A stretch of 64,000 nt of DNA from Dyella_B nitratireducens (GCF_049532905.1 NZ_CP064032.1:2790001-2854000), one strand, 5' to 3'; shown: positions 43,089 through 52,697, counted from the first letter of the stretch. Made by a program: numbers and translations. Notes: a model not told the origin generated them from the sequence alone.

Positions 43089-43111
43089 CCCTCTCCCCGG
43101 TGGGGAGAGGG
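43089..43111. repeat. CCCTCTCCCC/GGGGAGAGGG hairpin
   Basis: A perfect 10-bp stem with a 3-nt loop 9 bp beyond the htpX stop. It belongs to the same hairpin class as 15898-15918 and 45915-45940. For htpX the T run lies before the stem, so it is not a standard terminator in that direction. Confidence 0.6.
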
Positions 43112-43120
43112 AAAAAACCA

Positions 43121-44014
43121 TTACATCATCTGCTTCTGCAGCGCCGCGATGCGCTCATCCAGCGGCGGATGACTCATGAACAGGCGTTGCAGTCCCTGCG
43201 CCAGCGGACCGGAGATACCGAAGGCAGCCATCGTCTTGGGCAGGGTGCTTTCGCCATGGTTGAGCTGCAGGCGCTGCAGCGCGGAGATCATCGCTCCACG
43301 GCCGGCGAGTTTGGCGCCCGCGGCATCCGCACGGAATTCGCGCCAGCGCGAGAAGGCCATCACGATCATCGAAGCGAACAGGCCGAACACCAACTGCAGC
43401 ACCATTACCGAGACGAAGTAGCCGATGCCGCTACCTCCGCGATTGTCGCGACCACCGGAAAGCCAGCTATCGACCAGACGGCCGACGATGCGCGCAGCCA
43501 CGATCACCAACGTATTGAGCACGCCCTGGATCAAGGTGAGCGTCACCATGTCGCCATTGGCAACGTGGCCTATTTCGTGCCCGAGCACGGCGGTGACCTG
43601 CTCACGATCCATCTGCTGCAGCAAGCCGGTACTTACGGCTACCAGCGCATGGTTCTTGCTCATGCCGGTAGCGAAGGCATTCATTTCCGGCGCGTCATAG
43701 ACCGCCACCTCGGGCATGCCGATGCCGGCGTTCTGTGCATGGCGGCGCACCGTGTCGACCAGCCAACGCTCAGCCTCGTTCTGTGGCTGCTCGATGACGC
43801 GCGCACCGGTGGTCATCTTGGCCATCCACTTGGACATGGCCAGCGAGATGAAGGCACCACCCATACCGAAGACCGCGGCATAGGCAAGCAACCCGCCCAT
43901 ACCGCCATAGCCACGCATGGCCGCCCACTGATCGATGCCGAAGATATGGCAGACGATGCTTAGCAGCAGCAGGACAGCGATATTGGTGAGAAGAAAAAGT
44001 GCGATGCGGCGCAT
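43121..44014 (-). CDS. htpX: Membrane zinc protease HtpX
   Basis: A 297-aa M48 peptidase for quality control of inner-membrane proteins. Two N-terminal membrane helices (residues about 5-25 and 37-57), the catalytic HEIGH motif (about 140), two further hydrophobic segments and the downstream Glu zinc ligand in REFRADAAGA are present. AGGGA precedes the ATG at 44014; the upstream 16 residues from 44062 are unlikely. Confidence 0.96.
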   Translation of the reverse strand: MRRIALFLLTNIAVLLLLSIVCHIFGIDQWAAMRGYGGMGGLLAYAAVFGMGGAFISLAMSKWMAKMTTGARVIEQPQNEAERWLVDTVRRHAQNAGIGMPEVAVYDAPEMNAFATGMSKNHALVAVSTGLLQQMDREQVTAVLGHEIGHVANGDMVTLTLIQGVLNTLVIVAARIVGRLVDSWLSGGRDNRGGSGIGYFVSVMVLQLVFGLFASMIVMAFSRWREFRADAAGAKLAGRGAMISALQRLQLNHGESTLPKTMAAFGISGPLAQGLQRLFMSHPPLDERIAALQKQMM

Positions 44015-44155
44015 AGTCGTCCCTAAAGAGTTCTTCCGAATGTCTACCATGGTAACCAGCACCAGAGATTCTGGCTAAACCTACGTTTTTCAAGAGTTAA
44101 GCGCCGCAATCTGCCCCGCCGCCGACATGCCGGTCAGCTTACGTAGAATGGTGCG

Positions 44156-45022
44156 ATGAGCTATCGCGGACGCTTCGCCCCCTCTCCCACTGGACTCTTG
44201 CACGCAGGCTCCCTGGTTGCCGCCGTGGGGAGCTGGTTATGCGCGCGCCACGCGGGTGGGCAGTGGCTGGTGCGGATGGAAGACATCGATCCGCCACGTG
44301 AGGTGCCTGGTTCGGCCGCGGCCATCCTCGCCGCCTTACCTGCATTCGGCCTCGTGGCGGACGAGCCTGTCATTCACCAATCGTCCCGCATCGCTGCTTA
44401 TGAAACCGCCTTCGAACAACTGCGGCGGATGGGTTTGGTATTCCCCTGTTGGTGCAGCCGCAGCGACCTGGCAGCGGCGGGCGGCATCCATCGTGACGGC
44501 CGCTGCATAGCCCGGCCTGATCCCCAACGCGAACCTGCCTGGCGCATCCGGGTTGCAGATGAAACCGTCAGCTTCATCGATGAACGACAAGGCCCGCAAC
44601 AGCAGCATTTGCGTGAGAGCGTGGGTGATTTCGTGATCCGCCGGGTGGAAGGTTTCTATTCTTACCAGCTCGCCTGCGTGGTGGATGATGCCTGGCAAGG
44701 CATCACCCAGGTGGTGCGCGGCAGCGATCTGCTCGATTCCACGCCACGGCAGATCTGGCTGCAACGTTGCCTGGGTTTGCCGACGCCGCATTATCTGCAT
44801 CTACCGCTGGTACTGGACAGTGAAGGCCACAAGTTGTCGAAGTCCGAACGCTCACGCGAGGTCGATGTATCCGACCCTATACCGAGCCTGCATCGCGCGC
44901 TCACATTTCTGGGCATCACCACGACCGAGACAGCCGGCCATCCATCCGATTTGCTGGACGCAGCACTCAAGCATTTCGATCCGCGTCGTTTGACGCAATG
45001 CAGCGATCATCGCGCCGCTTAA
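44156..45022 (+). CDS. gluQ: Glutamyl-Q tRNA(Asp) synthetase
   Basis: A 288-aa truncated glutamyl-tRNA synthetase that attaches glutamate to queuosine in tRNA-Asp. RGRFAPSPTGLLHAGSL contains the HIGH-like motif, LVRMEDIDPPR follows, and the KMSKS-like motif is HKLSKSERS. Zinc-binding Cys lie in CWCSRSD and near DGRC. The anticodon-binding domain of GltX is absent, as expected for this enzyme. Confidence 0.95.
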   Translation: MSYRGRFAPSPTGLLHAGSLVAAVGSWLCARHAGGQWLVRMEDIDPPREVPGSAAAILAALPAFGLVADEPVIHQSSRIAAYETAFEQLRRMGLVFPCWCSRSDLAAAGGIHRDGRCIARPDPQREPAWRIRVADETVSFIDERQGPQQQHLRESVGDFVIRRVEGFYSYQLACVVDDAWQGITQVVRGSDLLDSTPRQIWLQRCLGLPTPHYLHLPLVLDSEGHKLSKSERSREVDVSDPIPSLHRALTFLGITTTETAGHPSDLLDAALKHFDPRRLTQCSDHRAA

Positions 45023-45160
45023 CCTTGTATAACGATCCGATGCGCAGCTTCGGCGTGCTGTCAAGAACTGCTATGCCTTCATGATGTCTGCGTATAACCT
45101 CAGCGGGTTCGCGCGCGTTGCGCGGTACTTCATTACGCAGACATTACAAGGAGAACAGGC

Positions 45161-45901
45161 ATGACCCAGCGTACGGCTCTCGTCACAGGCGGCACTGGCG
45201 GCATTGGTACCGCGATCGTGCGCTACCTGGCCAAACAGGGACATAAAGTTGTCACGAACTACCGTGACGAAGCGAAGGCCCAATCTTGGCACAAGGCCAT
45301 GACTCAGGATGGCATTGAAGTGGCCATGGTGCAGGGCGACGTGGCCGACCCGGTCTCGTGCGAGAACATGGTCAATGCGATCCATCACAAGGTTGGCAAG
45401 GTAGAGATCCTGGTCAACAACGCCGGCATCACTCGCGACACCACCTTCCACAAGATGACCTATCAGCAGTGGATGGATGTGGTGAATACCAACCTCAACG
45501 CCTGCTTCAACGTCACCCGCCCGGTGATCGAGGACATGCGCACCCGCAAATGGGGCCGCATTGTGCAGATCAGCTCGATCAACGGCCAGAAAGGCCAGTA
45601 CGGCCAAGCCAACTACGCGGCGGCGAAGGCCGGTATGCACGGCTTCACCATCTCGCTGGCGCAGGAAAACGCGCGCTTCGGCATCACCGTGAACACCGTC
45701 TCGCCCGGCTACGTAGCCACCGACATGGTGATGGCGGTGCCGGAAGAAGTGCGTGACAAGATCGTCGCGCAGATTCCCGTCGGCCGGCTCGGTAAACCGG
45801 AGGAAATCGCGCATGCCGTGGCGTTCTTCACCACCGAAGATGCCAGTTGGATCACCGGCGCGAACTTGGCGATCAACGGTGGGCATTACATGGGCTGGTA
45901 A
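45161..45901 (+). CDS. phbB: Acetoacetyl-CoA reductase (PHB synthesis)
   Basis: A 246-aa NADPH-dependent SDR. TGGTGGIGTAI binds the cofactor and NNAGITRDTTFHKM is characteristic of PhbB/PhaB. The catalytic Ser-Tyr-Lys are in ISSINGQKGQYGQANYAAAK. It reduces acetoacetyl-CoA to (R)-3-hydroxybutyryl-CoA for polyhydroxyalkanoate. AAGGAGAA precedes the ATG. The synthase gene is not adjacent. A FabG role is less likely given the FGQ/YGQTNYAAAK-type signature. Confidence 0.9.
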   Translation: MTQRTALVTGGTGGIGTAIVRYLAKQGHKVVTNYRDEAKAQSWHKAMTQDGIEVAMVQGDVADPVSCENMVNAIHHKVGKVEILVNNAGITRDTTFHKMTYQQWMDVVNTNLNACFNVTRPVIEDMRTRKWGRIVQISSINGQKGQYGQANYAAAKAGMHGFTISLAQENARFGITVNTVSPGYVATDMVMAVPEEVRDKIVAQIPVGRLGKPEEIAHAVAFFTTEDASWITGANLAINGGHYMGW

Positions 45902-45914
45902 TGCCGCGCATGCT

Positions 45915-45940
45915 AACCCTCTCCTTTCGAGGAGAGGGTT
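45915..45940 (+). terminator. Hairpin after phbB
   Basis: AACCCTCTCCT-TTCG-AGGAGAGGGTT: a perfect 11-bp stem 14 bp past the phbB stop, between convergent genes. No long T run, so termination is likely but not certain. Same hairpin class as 43089-43111. Confidence 0.6.
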
Positions 45941-45982
45941 GCACTGAGTGCAACGCCCTCATCATTCACAACGAAGCGGTTG

Positions 45983-46765
45983 CTAGCGCTCCAGCAATTT
46001 CTCCATCACCTTCCCTACCGCCGCAAACGCAAACGCGCCGGTGACATGCGTGGCGGCACCCAAGCCGCCACCGCAGGCAAGGTTCAAGGAATCACCGCCA
46101 GGTGGACGAGTGCCACATACGGTGCCATCCGGTTGCGGGTATTGCACGTTCTGCAGCGAGTACACCGCCGACACGCCAAAGTAGCGATCCGGATTACGTG
46201 GGAAGCCGAAATCCTGCCGGAGTTTTTTCCGAATCAGGCTGAACATGGCATCGTGTTCCGTGCGCGAAAGATCGCGCACGCGAATCTGCGTTGGATCGGT
46301 GCGCCCACCTGCCGAACCCACCGTCACCATCGGCAGCTTGCGGCGGCGGCACCAGGCGATGGCCTCCAGTTTGACGCGAAATGCATCGCAGGCATCCAGC
46401 ACGACGTCATAACCGCGGCCCAGCAGTTCATCCAGCGTGGCGGGCGTGAGAAAGCGCTCGATCGCCTCCAGGCGGATCGCGGGGTTGATCGCATGCGCGC
46501 GCGCGGCGATTACGCCTACTTTCGGCTTGCCATACTCGCCATCCAGCGCATGCAACTGGCGATTGGTGTTGGACACGCAAACCTCATCGGCATCGATCAG
46601 CGTGAGCCGGCCCACGCCGGAGCGCGCCAGTGCCTCGGCGGCCCAGGAGCCGACACCGCCAATGCCGATCACGCAAACATGTTTTTGCGCTAGCTTCGCC
46701 ACGCTGCCGGCACCATACAGGCGCTCGACGCCATCAAAGCGCTCGGAAGGATACGCACCGCTCAT
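45983..46765 (-). CDS. tcdA: tRNA threonylcarbamoyladenosine dehydratase
   Basis: A 260-aa E1-like ATP-dependent enzyme that cyclises t6A37 to ct6A in tRNAs. RFDGVERLYGAGSVAKLAQ, GIGGVGSWAAEALARSGVG (nucleotide site), DADEVCVSNTNRQ and the conserved Cys-containing CDAF segment are visible. The C-terminal Gly-rich membrane-like end (GGGLGAATHVTGAFAF) is typical. Confidence 0.95.
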   Translation of the reverse strand: MSGAYPSERFDGVERLYGAGSVAKLAQKHVCVIGIGGVGSWAAEALARSGVGRLTLIDADEVCVSNTNRQLHALDGEYGKPKVGVIAARAHAINPAIRLEAIERFLTPATLDELLGRGYDVVLDACDAFRVKLEAIAWCRRRKLPMVTVGSAGGRTDPTQIRVRDLSRTEHDAMFSLIRKKLRQDFGFPRNPDRYFGVSAVYSLQNVQYPQPDGTVCGTRPPGGDSLNLACGGGLGAATHVTGAFAFAAVGKVMEKLLER

Positions 46766-46909
46766 AGGCAGCCACCGGCAGCCATGTCAGGAACGCAAGG
46801 ATTCACGCCGTTTCCAGGCTCGAAAAGACTTGCTTATTTTACGGCCTAAGAGACCTCAAAGTGGGTTGGGGTATCCTTCGTGCCCACTGCCCTTCGTAAA
46901 GGAAAAGCA

Positions 46910-47299
46910 ATGCGCGCAGCGCTCTTGATCGTGCTGGGTCTGGTGATCGGCATTCTTGGTACCGTGTTCACCATGCGGGCGTTGAGCGAACGCAACCCGT
47001 TTCCGGAAGCACTGATGGTGACCATGGGTTTTCATCGCCATCAGCTAGGGCAGGCAGTGAAAGGGCAGCGCTGCGAGGCGGCTACGAATTTTGATCAGCT
47101 GCAGCACATGCAGATGATTGCCGCAGACATCCCCGCCGCCTTTCCGGATGCGCCGCAGCCTTTCAAGGATTTGGCCGGCAAATTACACACTTCCTTGCAA
47201 ACGGCCGTTCAATCGGCACCCACGGATTGCCCTGCCCTGGCCGCAGCGCTCAAGCCGGTGGATCAGGTTTGCCAGGAATGCCATCAGCAATATCGCTGA
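46910..47299 (+). CDS. Small membrane-anchored c-type cytochrome
   Basis: A 129-aa protein with an N-terminal hydrophobic anchor (MRAALLIVLGLVIGILGTVF) and one haem-c motif CQECH near the C terminus, as in cytochrome c' type four-helix proteins. Other conserved-looking features are FHRHQLGQAVKGQRC and a DCPALAAALKPVDQ helix. AAGGAAAAGC precedes the ATG at 46910; an earlier in-frame ATG at 46880 lies before that site. Likely periplasmic-facing; its electron partner is unknown. Confidence 0.82.
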   Translation: MRAALLIVLGLVIGILGTVFTMRALSERNPFPEALMVTMGFHRHQLGQAVKGQRCEAATNFDQLQHMQMIAADIPAAFPDAPQPFKDLAGKLHTSLQTAVQSAPTDCPALAAALKPVDQVCQECHQQYR

Positions 47300-47336
47300 G
47301 GTGAGTTGGGGTTTGCTCCCCAACCTACGCGCCGCT

Positions 47337-48914
47337 TTAGTTCGGCTCGGCTTCGTCAGGCGCCGGGAACATCAGGATGGTGATTTCCTTACCCTGCGGA
47401 ATCTCCACCACTGGTGTACCTAGCGCAGCAATACGATTTTTGAAGTCGATCAATTCTTCGCGCTGCCCTAGCGCCGAGCGGCCGTTGACTGCCCATACGC
47501 GGCTGCCCTGCCGCCAGCGCGCCAAGGCTTCGTCGAGCTGCGAGGTCACCATCGCGGTAGCATCGAGCGGCAGCTCGCCCTTCGGTTTCAATGTCGAGAG
47601 CATGGTGGGCGCGTTGGGATCACCGGTGAACACCGTATCCCCGGGCCGCACATTGGCCGCCAACGTAGCCGCTGCCATGTCCCAGCGCGGCTTGGTTTCC
47701 GCGCGATAGACCGGCCCCAGGTTCACTACGCCCAGCAGCAGCAATAACGTGGCCGCCATGATCAATACCCGGCGCGGCAGCAAGTCGGCGCCGAGCCCTG
47801 CGAGCACAAAGAACGGTGCCGCGCTCCATAGCACATAGCGCGGCAGCAGCATGGATTTGAACAGAGAAACGCTCAATATGAGCAGTGGCAGCACCAGCAT
47901 GCTCAGCAACAGCACACGCCCTTCCAGCCGCTTGCACATACGAAACACGCCAGCACATCCGGCCAGCGCCACCAGCATGCCTAGCAGCGGCACCGCGGTA
48001 TGCATCAGGTCGAACTTGACCACGGCTAGCATACGCATCAGGTAGACACTACCCGCTACCACCCACATGTGCTGCCAGCTCAGCTGTGGAATCCAGTCGA
48101 ACTTCTGCAGCATGTGTCCGTCGCTGAAAGCGAAGATCGCCACATAGAACGGCACGATGCACCCAACGATGGCGATGGTGCTCCACAGCCAGTTACGGCA
48201 AAACGCGATACGTGTTTCCGAAGATGGCGCAAGACTGCGCCAGATCAACCACAAGGAAAGATTAGATGCGATCAACCACGGCACGGCATCACCAAGCACG
48301 TCCAGTGCCGCAATCGTGCCGAACGCATAGCCCCCCCACCCCATCCTCTCGGCATCCACACGGCGCAGATCAATAGCCGCATGCTGCGGATGTTGCGCAA
48401 GCCGCAGCAAACCCCACAACGCCACCGTGATCAACAAGGTCACCAGCGTATACGAACGCGCCTCCTGCCCGTATTGCACTTGCAAAGGTGACAACGCCAT
48501 CAGTAACCCGGCAACGACGCCCGCATAGCGACTGCCAATGCGGGACGCAATGACGTACACCATGCCTACTGACATCGCGCCAAACAGTGCAGAAGGAACA
48601 CGCACCCAGGCATGGCCCGCGCCAAAGAAGTAAGACAGCAGCCGCAATAGCAGGAAGTAGGTAGGCATGTGCCGATTGGTAAAACTGTCGGCAAACAGCC
48701 CGCTCAAGTCCAGATGAATGCGCTGCAACGTAAAGACCTCGTCAAGCCACAGCGACTGATGATCAATGCGGAACAGACGTGCCGCCAGGCTTAGTGCCAC
48801 GATGGCCAGCAACCAGAATCTGTCGGCGTTTGCGGTGGACGCAGCACGGCTATCGAGTGCATGACGGCGATATAAAGCATCCGTACGTATCGCAGAAGTA
48901 ATGAGGTCGTTCAT
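47337..48914 (-). CDS. Membrane glycosyltransferase, GT39/PMT-like (ArnT superfamily)
   Basis: A 525-aa polytopic protein with about ten or more hydrophobic segments. The first external loop contains the acidic LWLDEVFTLQ motif (Asp-Glu, catalytic-type in GT-C enzymes) and later YGQEARSY, both usual in this superfamily. The C-terminal ~100 residues form a soluble periplasmic domain. It would transfer a sugar from a polyprenyl-phosphate donor to an envelope acceptor that cannot be named. It is monocistronic. Confidence 0.85.
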   Translation of the reverse strand: MNDLITSAIRTDALYRRHALDSRAASTANADRFWLLAIVALSLAARLFRIDHQSLWLDEVFTLQRIHLDLSGLFADSFTNRHMPTYFLLLRLLSYFFGAGHAWVRVPSALFGAMSVGMVYVIASRIGSRYAGVVAGLLMALSPLQVQYGQEARSYTLVTLLITVALWGLLRLAQHPQHAAIDLRRVDAERMGWGGYAFGTIAALDVLGDAVPWLIASNLSLWLIWRSLAPSSETRIAFCRNWLWSTIAIVGCIVPFYVAIFAFSDGHMLQKFDWIPQLSWQHMWVVAGSVYLMRMLAVVKFDLMHTAVPLLGMLVALAGCAGVFRMCKRLEGRVLLLSMLVLPLLILSVSLFKSMLLPRYVLWSAAPFFVLAGLGADLLPRRVLIMAATLLLLLGVVNLGPVYRAETKPRWDMAAATLAANVRPGDTVFTGDPNAPTMLSTLKPKGELPLDATAMVTSQLDEALARWRQGSRVWAVNGRSALGQREELIDFKNRIAALGTPVVEIPQGKEITILMFPAPDEAEPN

Positions 48915-49136
48915 GCGGCTATCCGCGGTCGAACCTGGCAGAGGACAAGCAATGTAACGTGCACCCTATACATCGGTTGTCTCGTGTATATGACAGTTTG
49001 GTACACATTCAGCCGAAAAAGCTTGCGGGTGTGACTTGCGGCATAGATTCAACGTGAAATCGTGCAGCCCATTGCACGCCTAATTTGTCTTTACATACTC
49101 GCAACGATTCGTAAGGCTTGCGCGAAACCTACGCGA

Positions 49137-49439
49137 TCAAATCTTCACTCTGCCGCGCAGCACTTCCCAATACATCACCCAATCGCCCATCAAGCTGTAC
49201 AAGGGATGCTGAAACGTAGCCGGCTTGTTCTTCTCGAATGCGAAGTGGCCGATCCATGCAAACCCATAGCCGACTACGGGCACCAACCACAGCCAAGCCA
49301 GCCGTCCAGAACCCAAGGCATACACCACCATCAACAACACCAGCGAGCTGCCGATGAAATGCAGTCGACGGCAACGGCGATCCCGGTGCTCGTTGAGGTA
49401 GTACGGATAGAAATCACGGAAGCTGGCGAACGCGGACAT
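49137..49439 (-). CDS. Mpo1-like DUF962 membrane protein
   Basis: A 100-aa protein. FRDFYPYYLNEHRDRRCRRLHFIG and GYGFAWIGHFAFEKNKPATFQHP are the DUF962 signature, with conserved His residues; yeast Mpo1 uses these as iron ligands in alpha-oxidation of 2-hydroxy fatty acids. Two membrane helices lie between. The start at 49439 follows TGGAG; four more residues from 49451 are possible. Function in bacteria is inferred from the family. Confidence 0.88.
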   Translation of the reverse strand: MSAFASFRDFYPYYLNEHRDRRCRRLHFIGSSLVLLMVVYALGSGRLAWLWLVPVVGYGFAWIGHFAFEKNKPATFQHPLYSLMGDWVMYWEVLRGRVKI

Positions 49440-49508
49440 GGCGGACTCCACAGCGCTTTACGGCGATCAGCGTAATCCCGGCACGCCGCACATGCACGCT
49501 GCAGGACG

Positions 49509-50384
49509 TCATACCGGTAGCGGAATGAACTCTTCCTCATCGCCGAATACTTTGGCAAACCGCTGGGCTGCCCAGTCCGCCTTGGCCTGCTCGATACGCT
49601 CGAGCGAACTGGAAACGAAGTTCCACCACAGATGCCGTTCGCCATCGAGCGGTGCCCCGCCAAACAGCATCAGTCGACTGGCGGTCTTTGCCTGGACCGA
49701 GGGTGCGGATGCACCTGCCTGCACAGCCATCTGGGCGGATTGCAGGGTGAGGCCACCCCAGCTGACCTCGCCGTCGACCACGTGCACACCACGTTCCAGA
49801 TGCTCATCCGGCAACCGTACTTGTGCGCCAGCATCCAGCCGGGCTTCGATAAAGAACATCGGTGCAAACACTTTCACCGGCGATGCACTGCCATAAGCCG
49901 TACCGGCGATCAGCACCAGCTCCGCGCCAGATTGGCGAATGCGTGGCAGGCTTTCGGCTTCGTGATGATGAAATTCCGGCTCCACTTCTTCGTGGGCACG
50001 CGGCAAGGCCACCCATACCTGGATACCGTGCATGCGCTGTCCGCTGCGGCGCGCCTCCGGTGGCGTGCGCTCCGAATGAACAATGCCACGCCCTGCGGTC
50101 ATCCAATTCACGGCGCCAGGCGTGATGTCTGCCACGCTGCCAACGCTATCGCGATGGCGGATGCTGCCTTCGAACAGCCAGGTGACGGTAGCCAGGCCGA
50201 TATGCGGATGTGGGCGTACATCCAAACCTTTGCCGGGCGCGAAATCTGCCGGCCCCATGTGGTCGTAGAACACGAACGGACCAACGTGGCGTGCGGCAAG
50301 CACCGGCAGCATGCGCCGCACGACGAAGCCGTCGCCGAGATCATGCAAGCGGCTTTTGTCGATCAAGGTCGGAAGAGTCTGCAC
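49509..50384 (-). CDS. Pirin family protein
   Basis: A 291-aa bicupin. The metal-binding residues are in RPHPHIGLATVTWLF and the MTAGRGIVHSER motif, with the second cupin more degenerate. Some bacterial pirins have quercetinase activity; others act as regulators. A GTG start at 50384 (MQTLPTLID) is preferred because GGAG lies 7 bp upstream and it avoids overlapping the reductase gene; an ATG at 50441 would overlap it. It is 13 bp downstream of the OYE gene, so the two form an operon. Confidence 0.88.
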   Translation of the reverse strand: MQTLPTLIDKSRLHDLGDGFVVRRMLPVLAARHVGPFVFYDHMGPADFAPGKGLDVRPHPHIGLATVTWLFEGSIRHRDSVGSVADITPGAVNWMTAGRGIVHSERTPPEARRSGQRMHGIQVWVALPRAHEEVEPEFHHHEAESLPRIRQSGAELVLIAGTAYGSASPVKVFAPMFFIEARLDAGAQVRLPDEHLERGVHVVDGEVSWGGLTLQSAQMAVQAGASAPSVQAKTASRLMLFGGAPLDGERHLWWNFVSSSLERIEQAKADWAAQRFAKVFGDEEEFIPLPV

Positions 50385-50397
50385 GTTAAAACTCCGG

Positions 50398-51456
50398 TTA
50401 CCAGGCGCGTTGATATTGCTCCGGCGGCGTGATGGTTGCACCCAGTTCCTGCGCGGCGCGGCGTGGGAAATACGGATCGCGCAGGCTGGCGCGTGCGATC
50501 AGCACCAGATCTGCAGCACCGCCGGCAATGATGCCATCTGCCTGCGCAGGCTCGGTGATCAGGCCCACCGCACCGGTAGCAATGCCTGTTTCCTGCCGAA
50601 TGCGTGCGGCAAACGGAACCTGATAACCGGGACCGACCGGAATCTTGACGTGCGGCACCAGGCCCCCGCTGGAGACGTCGATCAAGTCCACGCCGAGGCC
50701 AGAAAGTTGACCTGCCAGTCGCACACTCTCGTCGATGGTCCAGCCGTTGTCGGCCCAGTCGGTGGCCGAAATGCGCAACCAGAGCGGCAGATTATCCGGC
50801 CAGACTTCACGCACTGCGGTAATGACTTCACGCACGAGACGCGTACGGTTTTCGAAGCTGCCACCGTATTCGTCGTTGCGATGGTTGCTCAACGGCGACA
50901 TAAATTGATGCAGCAGGTAGCCATGTGCACCATGCAGCTCGACCAGCTTGAAGCCGGCTTCTTTCGCACGCACCGCAGCCGCACGGAAATCGGCTACAAC
51001 TTGGCGAATCCCATCCATATCCAGCGCCTGCGGCACGTGCCAATCCGTGTCGAACGCAATCGCCGAAGGCGCCACGGTCTGCCATGCACCCTGGTCTGCC
51101 GGCAGCGATCCGCCGCCCTCCCAAGGACGCCAGACACTCGCCTTGCGACCAGCGTGCGCCAATTGCACGCCTGGAACCGCACCGTGCTCGGCCAGGAAGG
51201 CAACGATGGGGCGCCAAGCTTCAACCTGTGCGTCGTTCCAGATACCGGTGTCATGCGCAGAAATGCGCCCCTCTGGCGAGACCGCGGTGGCCTCCGTGAT
51301 CACCGCACCGGCGCCACCCACGGCGCGACTGCCCAGGTGCACCATGTGCCATGCATTCGGCACGCCATCCAGCGCCGAGTATTCGCACATCGGCGATACC
51401 ACGATGCGGTTGCGCAAGGTCTGGCTTCGCTGGGTATAAGGTTCGAACAGCTTCAT
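50398..51456 (-). CDS. Old-yellow-enzyme family ene-reductase (YqjM/NamA class)
   Basis: A 352-aa FMN TIM-barrel oxidoreductase that reduces activated C=C bonds with NAD(P)H. The YqjM-class Cys that tunes the flavin is in SPMCEYSA (Cys24). ELHGAHGYLLHQFMSP, the SNHRNDEYGGSFENRTR signature, and IARASLRDPYF complete the family pattern. Physiological substrate unknown. It is followed 13 bp later by pirin. Confidence 0.95.
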   Translation of the reverse strand: MKLFEPYTQRSQTLRNRIVVSPMCEYSALDGVPNAWHMVHLGSRAVGGAGAVITEATAVSPEGRISAHDTGIWNDAQVEAWRPIVAFLAEHGAVPGVQLAHAGRKASVWRPWEGGGSLPADQGAWQTVAPSAIAFDTDWHVPQALDMDGIRQVVADFRAAAVRAKEAGFKLVELHGAHGYLLHQFMSPLSNHRNDEYGGSFENRTRLVREVITAVREVWPDNLPLWLRISATDWADNGWTIDESVRLAGQLSGLGVDLIDVSSGGLVPHVKIPVGPGYQVPFAARIRQETGIATGAVGLITEPAQADGIIAGGAADLVLIARASLRDPYFPRRAAQELGATITPPEQYQRAW

Positions 51457-51510
51457 CGCGGCACCGTCATGGCAAACAAAGTTCGTTACATGGCGGCGAT
51501 CGAAGGCTGA

Positions 51511-52407
51511 TCAAGTGCGGGCATCGACGTCCATCCATGCCACCCATTGCGCAACGAGACTTTCGGGCACCTTCATCCAGCTGAAGTGATCCGCTCGTTG
51601 CCCTGCAAGCTGGTCGGGTTCGATGATTCCCGTGCGTTTGGATGCCTGAGGCATCTTGCCGAGCAGCCATGCCAGCGAACGCGATGGTGCAAGCCAGTCA
51701 TCGCGCAACTGCAACGCCCATACCGGTATCTGCAGTGCCGCCAGTTGTTGCTCAAAATCTACGGCCATGCCATGTGCGGCATAGCGTCCGGTGCGCCCGC
51801 TGCGCGACCAATCCGCTATAACGCCACGCGCTTCGTTACCGCCAAAACCGATCTTGCGTCCCGGTAGATAACCCAACAGTTTCGACAATGGCGCAGCCAA
51901 CCCAAGCGCGGCGAAAATCAAAGGTGCATACGAAAACGTGCGCCAATAAGGCGATCCGCTCGCCGCCAGCAACATGCCGGCTACATCCTGGCGATGCAGG
52001 CTGGCATAAAGGCACGCCAGCTGTCCGCCGAGGCTATGCCCGCCCATCCAAAGCTTGGCATTCGGCCAACGTGTTCTTGCTTCGCGCACGCCGGCATTGA
52101 AATCGACTTCAAGCAATTCGCGATAACCCCAATCATGGTGCCGGTTTGCCCGTCGATTGCTGGAGCCGATACCACGCCACTCATGCAAGGCGACCGCTAT
52201 GCCGCGAGCAGCAAACGCTTCTGCCAACGGTAAATAATGCTTTGCCGGCACACCCATCGCCGGCAACCAATAGACCGATTGCTCCGCAGGCTCTGCAGGT
52301 AGTACGCAAATCAATTCACTGCGCGCGCCATCCGCCGCGGCAACCGGCACGGTGATGGTCGATACAGTGCGGACGGAAGTCGATTCCAGGGACGCTGGCA
52401 TCGGCAC
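51511..52407 (-). CDS. Alpha/beta hydrolase
   Basis: A 298-aa hydrolase. The nucleophile elbow GGHSLGGQL holds Ser near residue 128. A late Asp in LRDDWLAP and His in RADHFSW complete a plausible triad. HEWRGIGSSNRR and a W-rich middle suggest the yheT-like/serine aminopeptidase group. The GTG at 52407 has AGG at good spacing; an ATG at 52401 is the alternative. Substrate unknown. Confidence 0.85.
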   Translation of the reverse strand: MPMPASLESTSVRTVSTITVPVAAADGARSELICVLPAEPAEQSVYWLPAMGVPAKHYLPLAEAFAARGIAVALHEWRGIGSSNRRANRHHDWGYRELLEVDFNAGVREARTRWPNAKLWMGGHSLGGQLACLYASLHRQDVAGMLLAASGSPYWRTFSYAPLIFAALGLAAPLSKLLGYLPGRKIGFGGNEARGVIADWSRSGRTGRYAAHGMAVDFEQQLAALQIPVWALQLRDDWLAPSRSLAWLLGKMPQASKRTGIIEPDQLAGQRADHFSWMKVPESLVAQWVAWMDVDART

Positions 52408-52442
52408 AGCTTACCTGTTAGCTGGCCATGCAAAAACAAGAA

Positions 52443-52462
52443 GGCCGGCCCCCGGGCCGGCC
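52443..52462 (-). terminator. Hairpin after the first cold-shock gene
   Basis: GGCCGGCCC-CC-GGGCCGGCC 22 bp beyond the stop of the csp gene at 52485. On the minus strand it is followed within a few bases by a T run (CTTGTTTTT). Confidence 0.7.
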
Positions 52463-52484
52463 CTCAAATCACGACTTCAAGAAT

Positions 52485-52697
52485 TTACGCCTTGCTCACT
52501 TCATCCGCCTGCAATCCCTTTTGCCCCTGCACGACTTTGAACTCGACCTTTTCGCCTTCCTTGAGGCTTTTGAAGCCATCGCCTTTGATAGCGCGAAAAT
52601 GCACGAAAACGTCCGGGCCATTATCACGGCTGATAAAGCCAAAACCCTTGGCATCGTTGAACCATTTCACTTTGCCTATTTCACGTTGTTCCGACAT
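52485..52697 (-). CDS. Cold-shock domain protein, copy 1
   Basis: A 70-aa CspA-family single-strand nucleic-acid chaperone. RNP1 GKVKWFNDAKGFGFI and RNP2 DVFVHF are intact, and the protein ends LQADEV plus three residues. One of three tandem copies on this strand; it shares FISRDNGPDVFVHFRAI with copy 3. Each copy has its own terminator and a long upstream gap, so they are separate transcription units. Confidence 0.96.
   Translation of the reverse strand: MSEQREIGKVKWFNDAKGFGFISRDNGPDVFVHFRAIKGDGFKSLKEGEKVEFKVVQGQKGLQADEVSKA

Noticed and set aside
45161..45901. FabG (3-oxoacyl-ACP reductase) instead of PhbB
   Set aside because: The NNAGITRDTTFHKM and QYGQANYAAAK segments and the lack of fatty-acid genes nearby favour acetoacetyl-CoA reductase, though FabG activity cannot be excluded.
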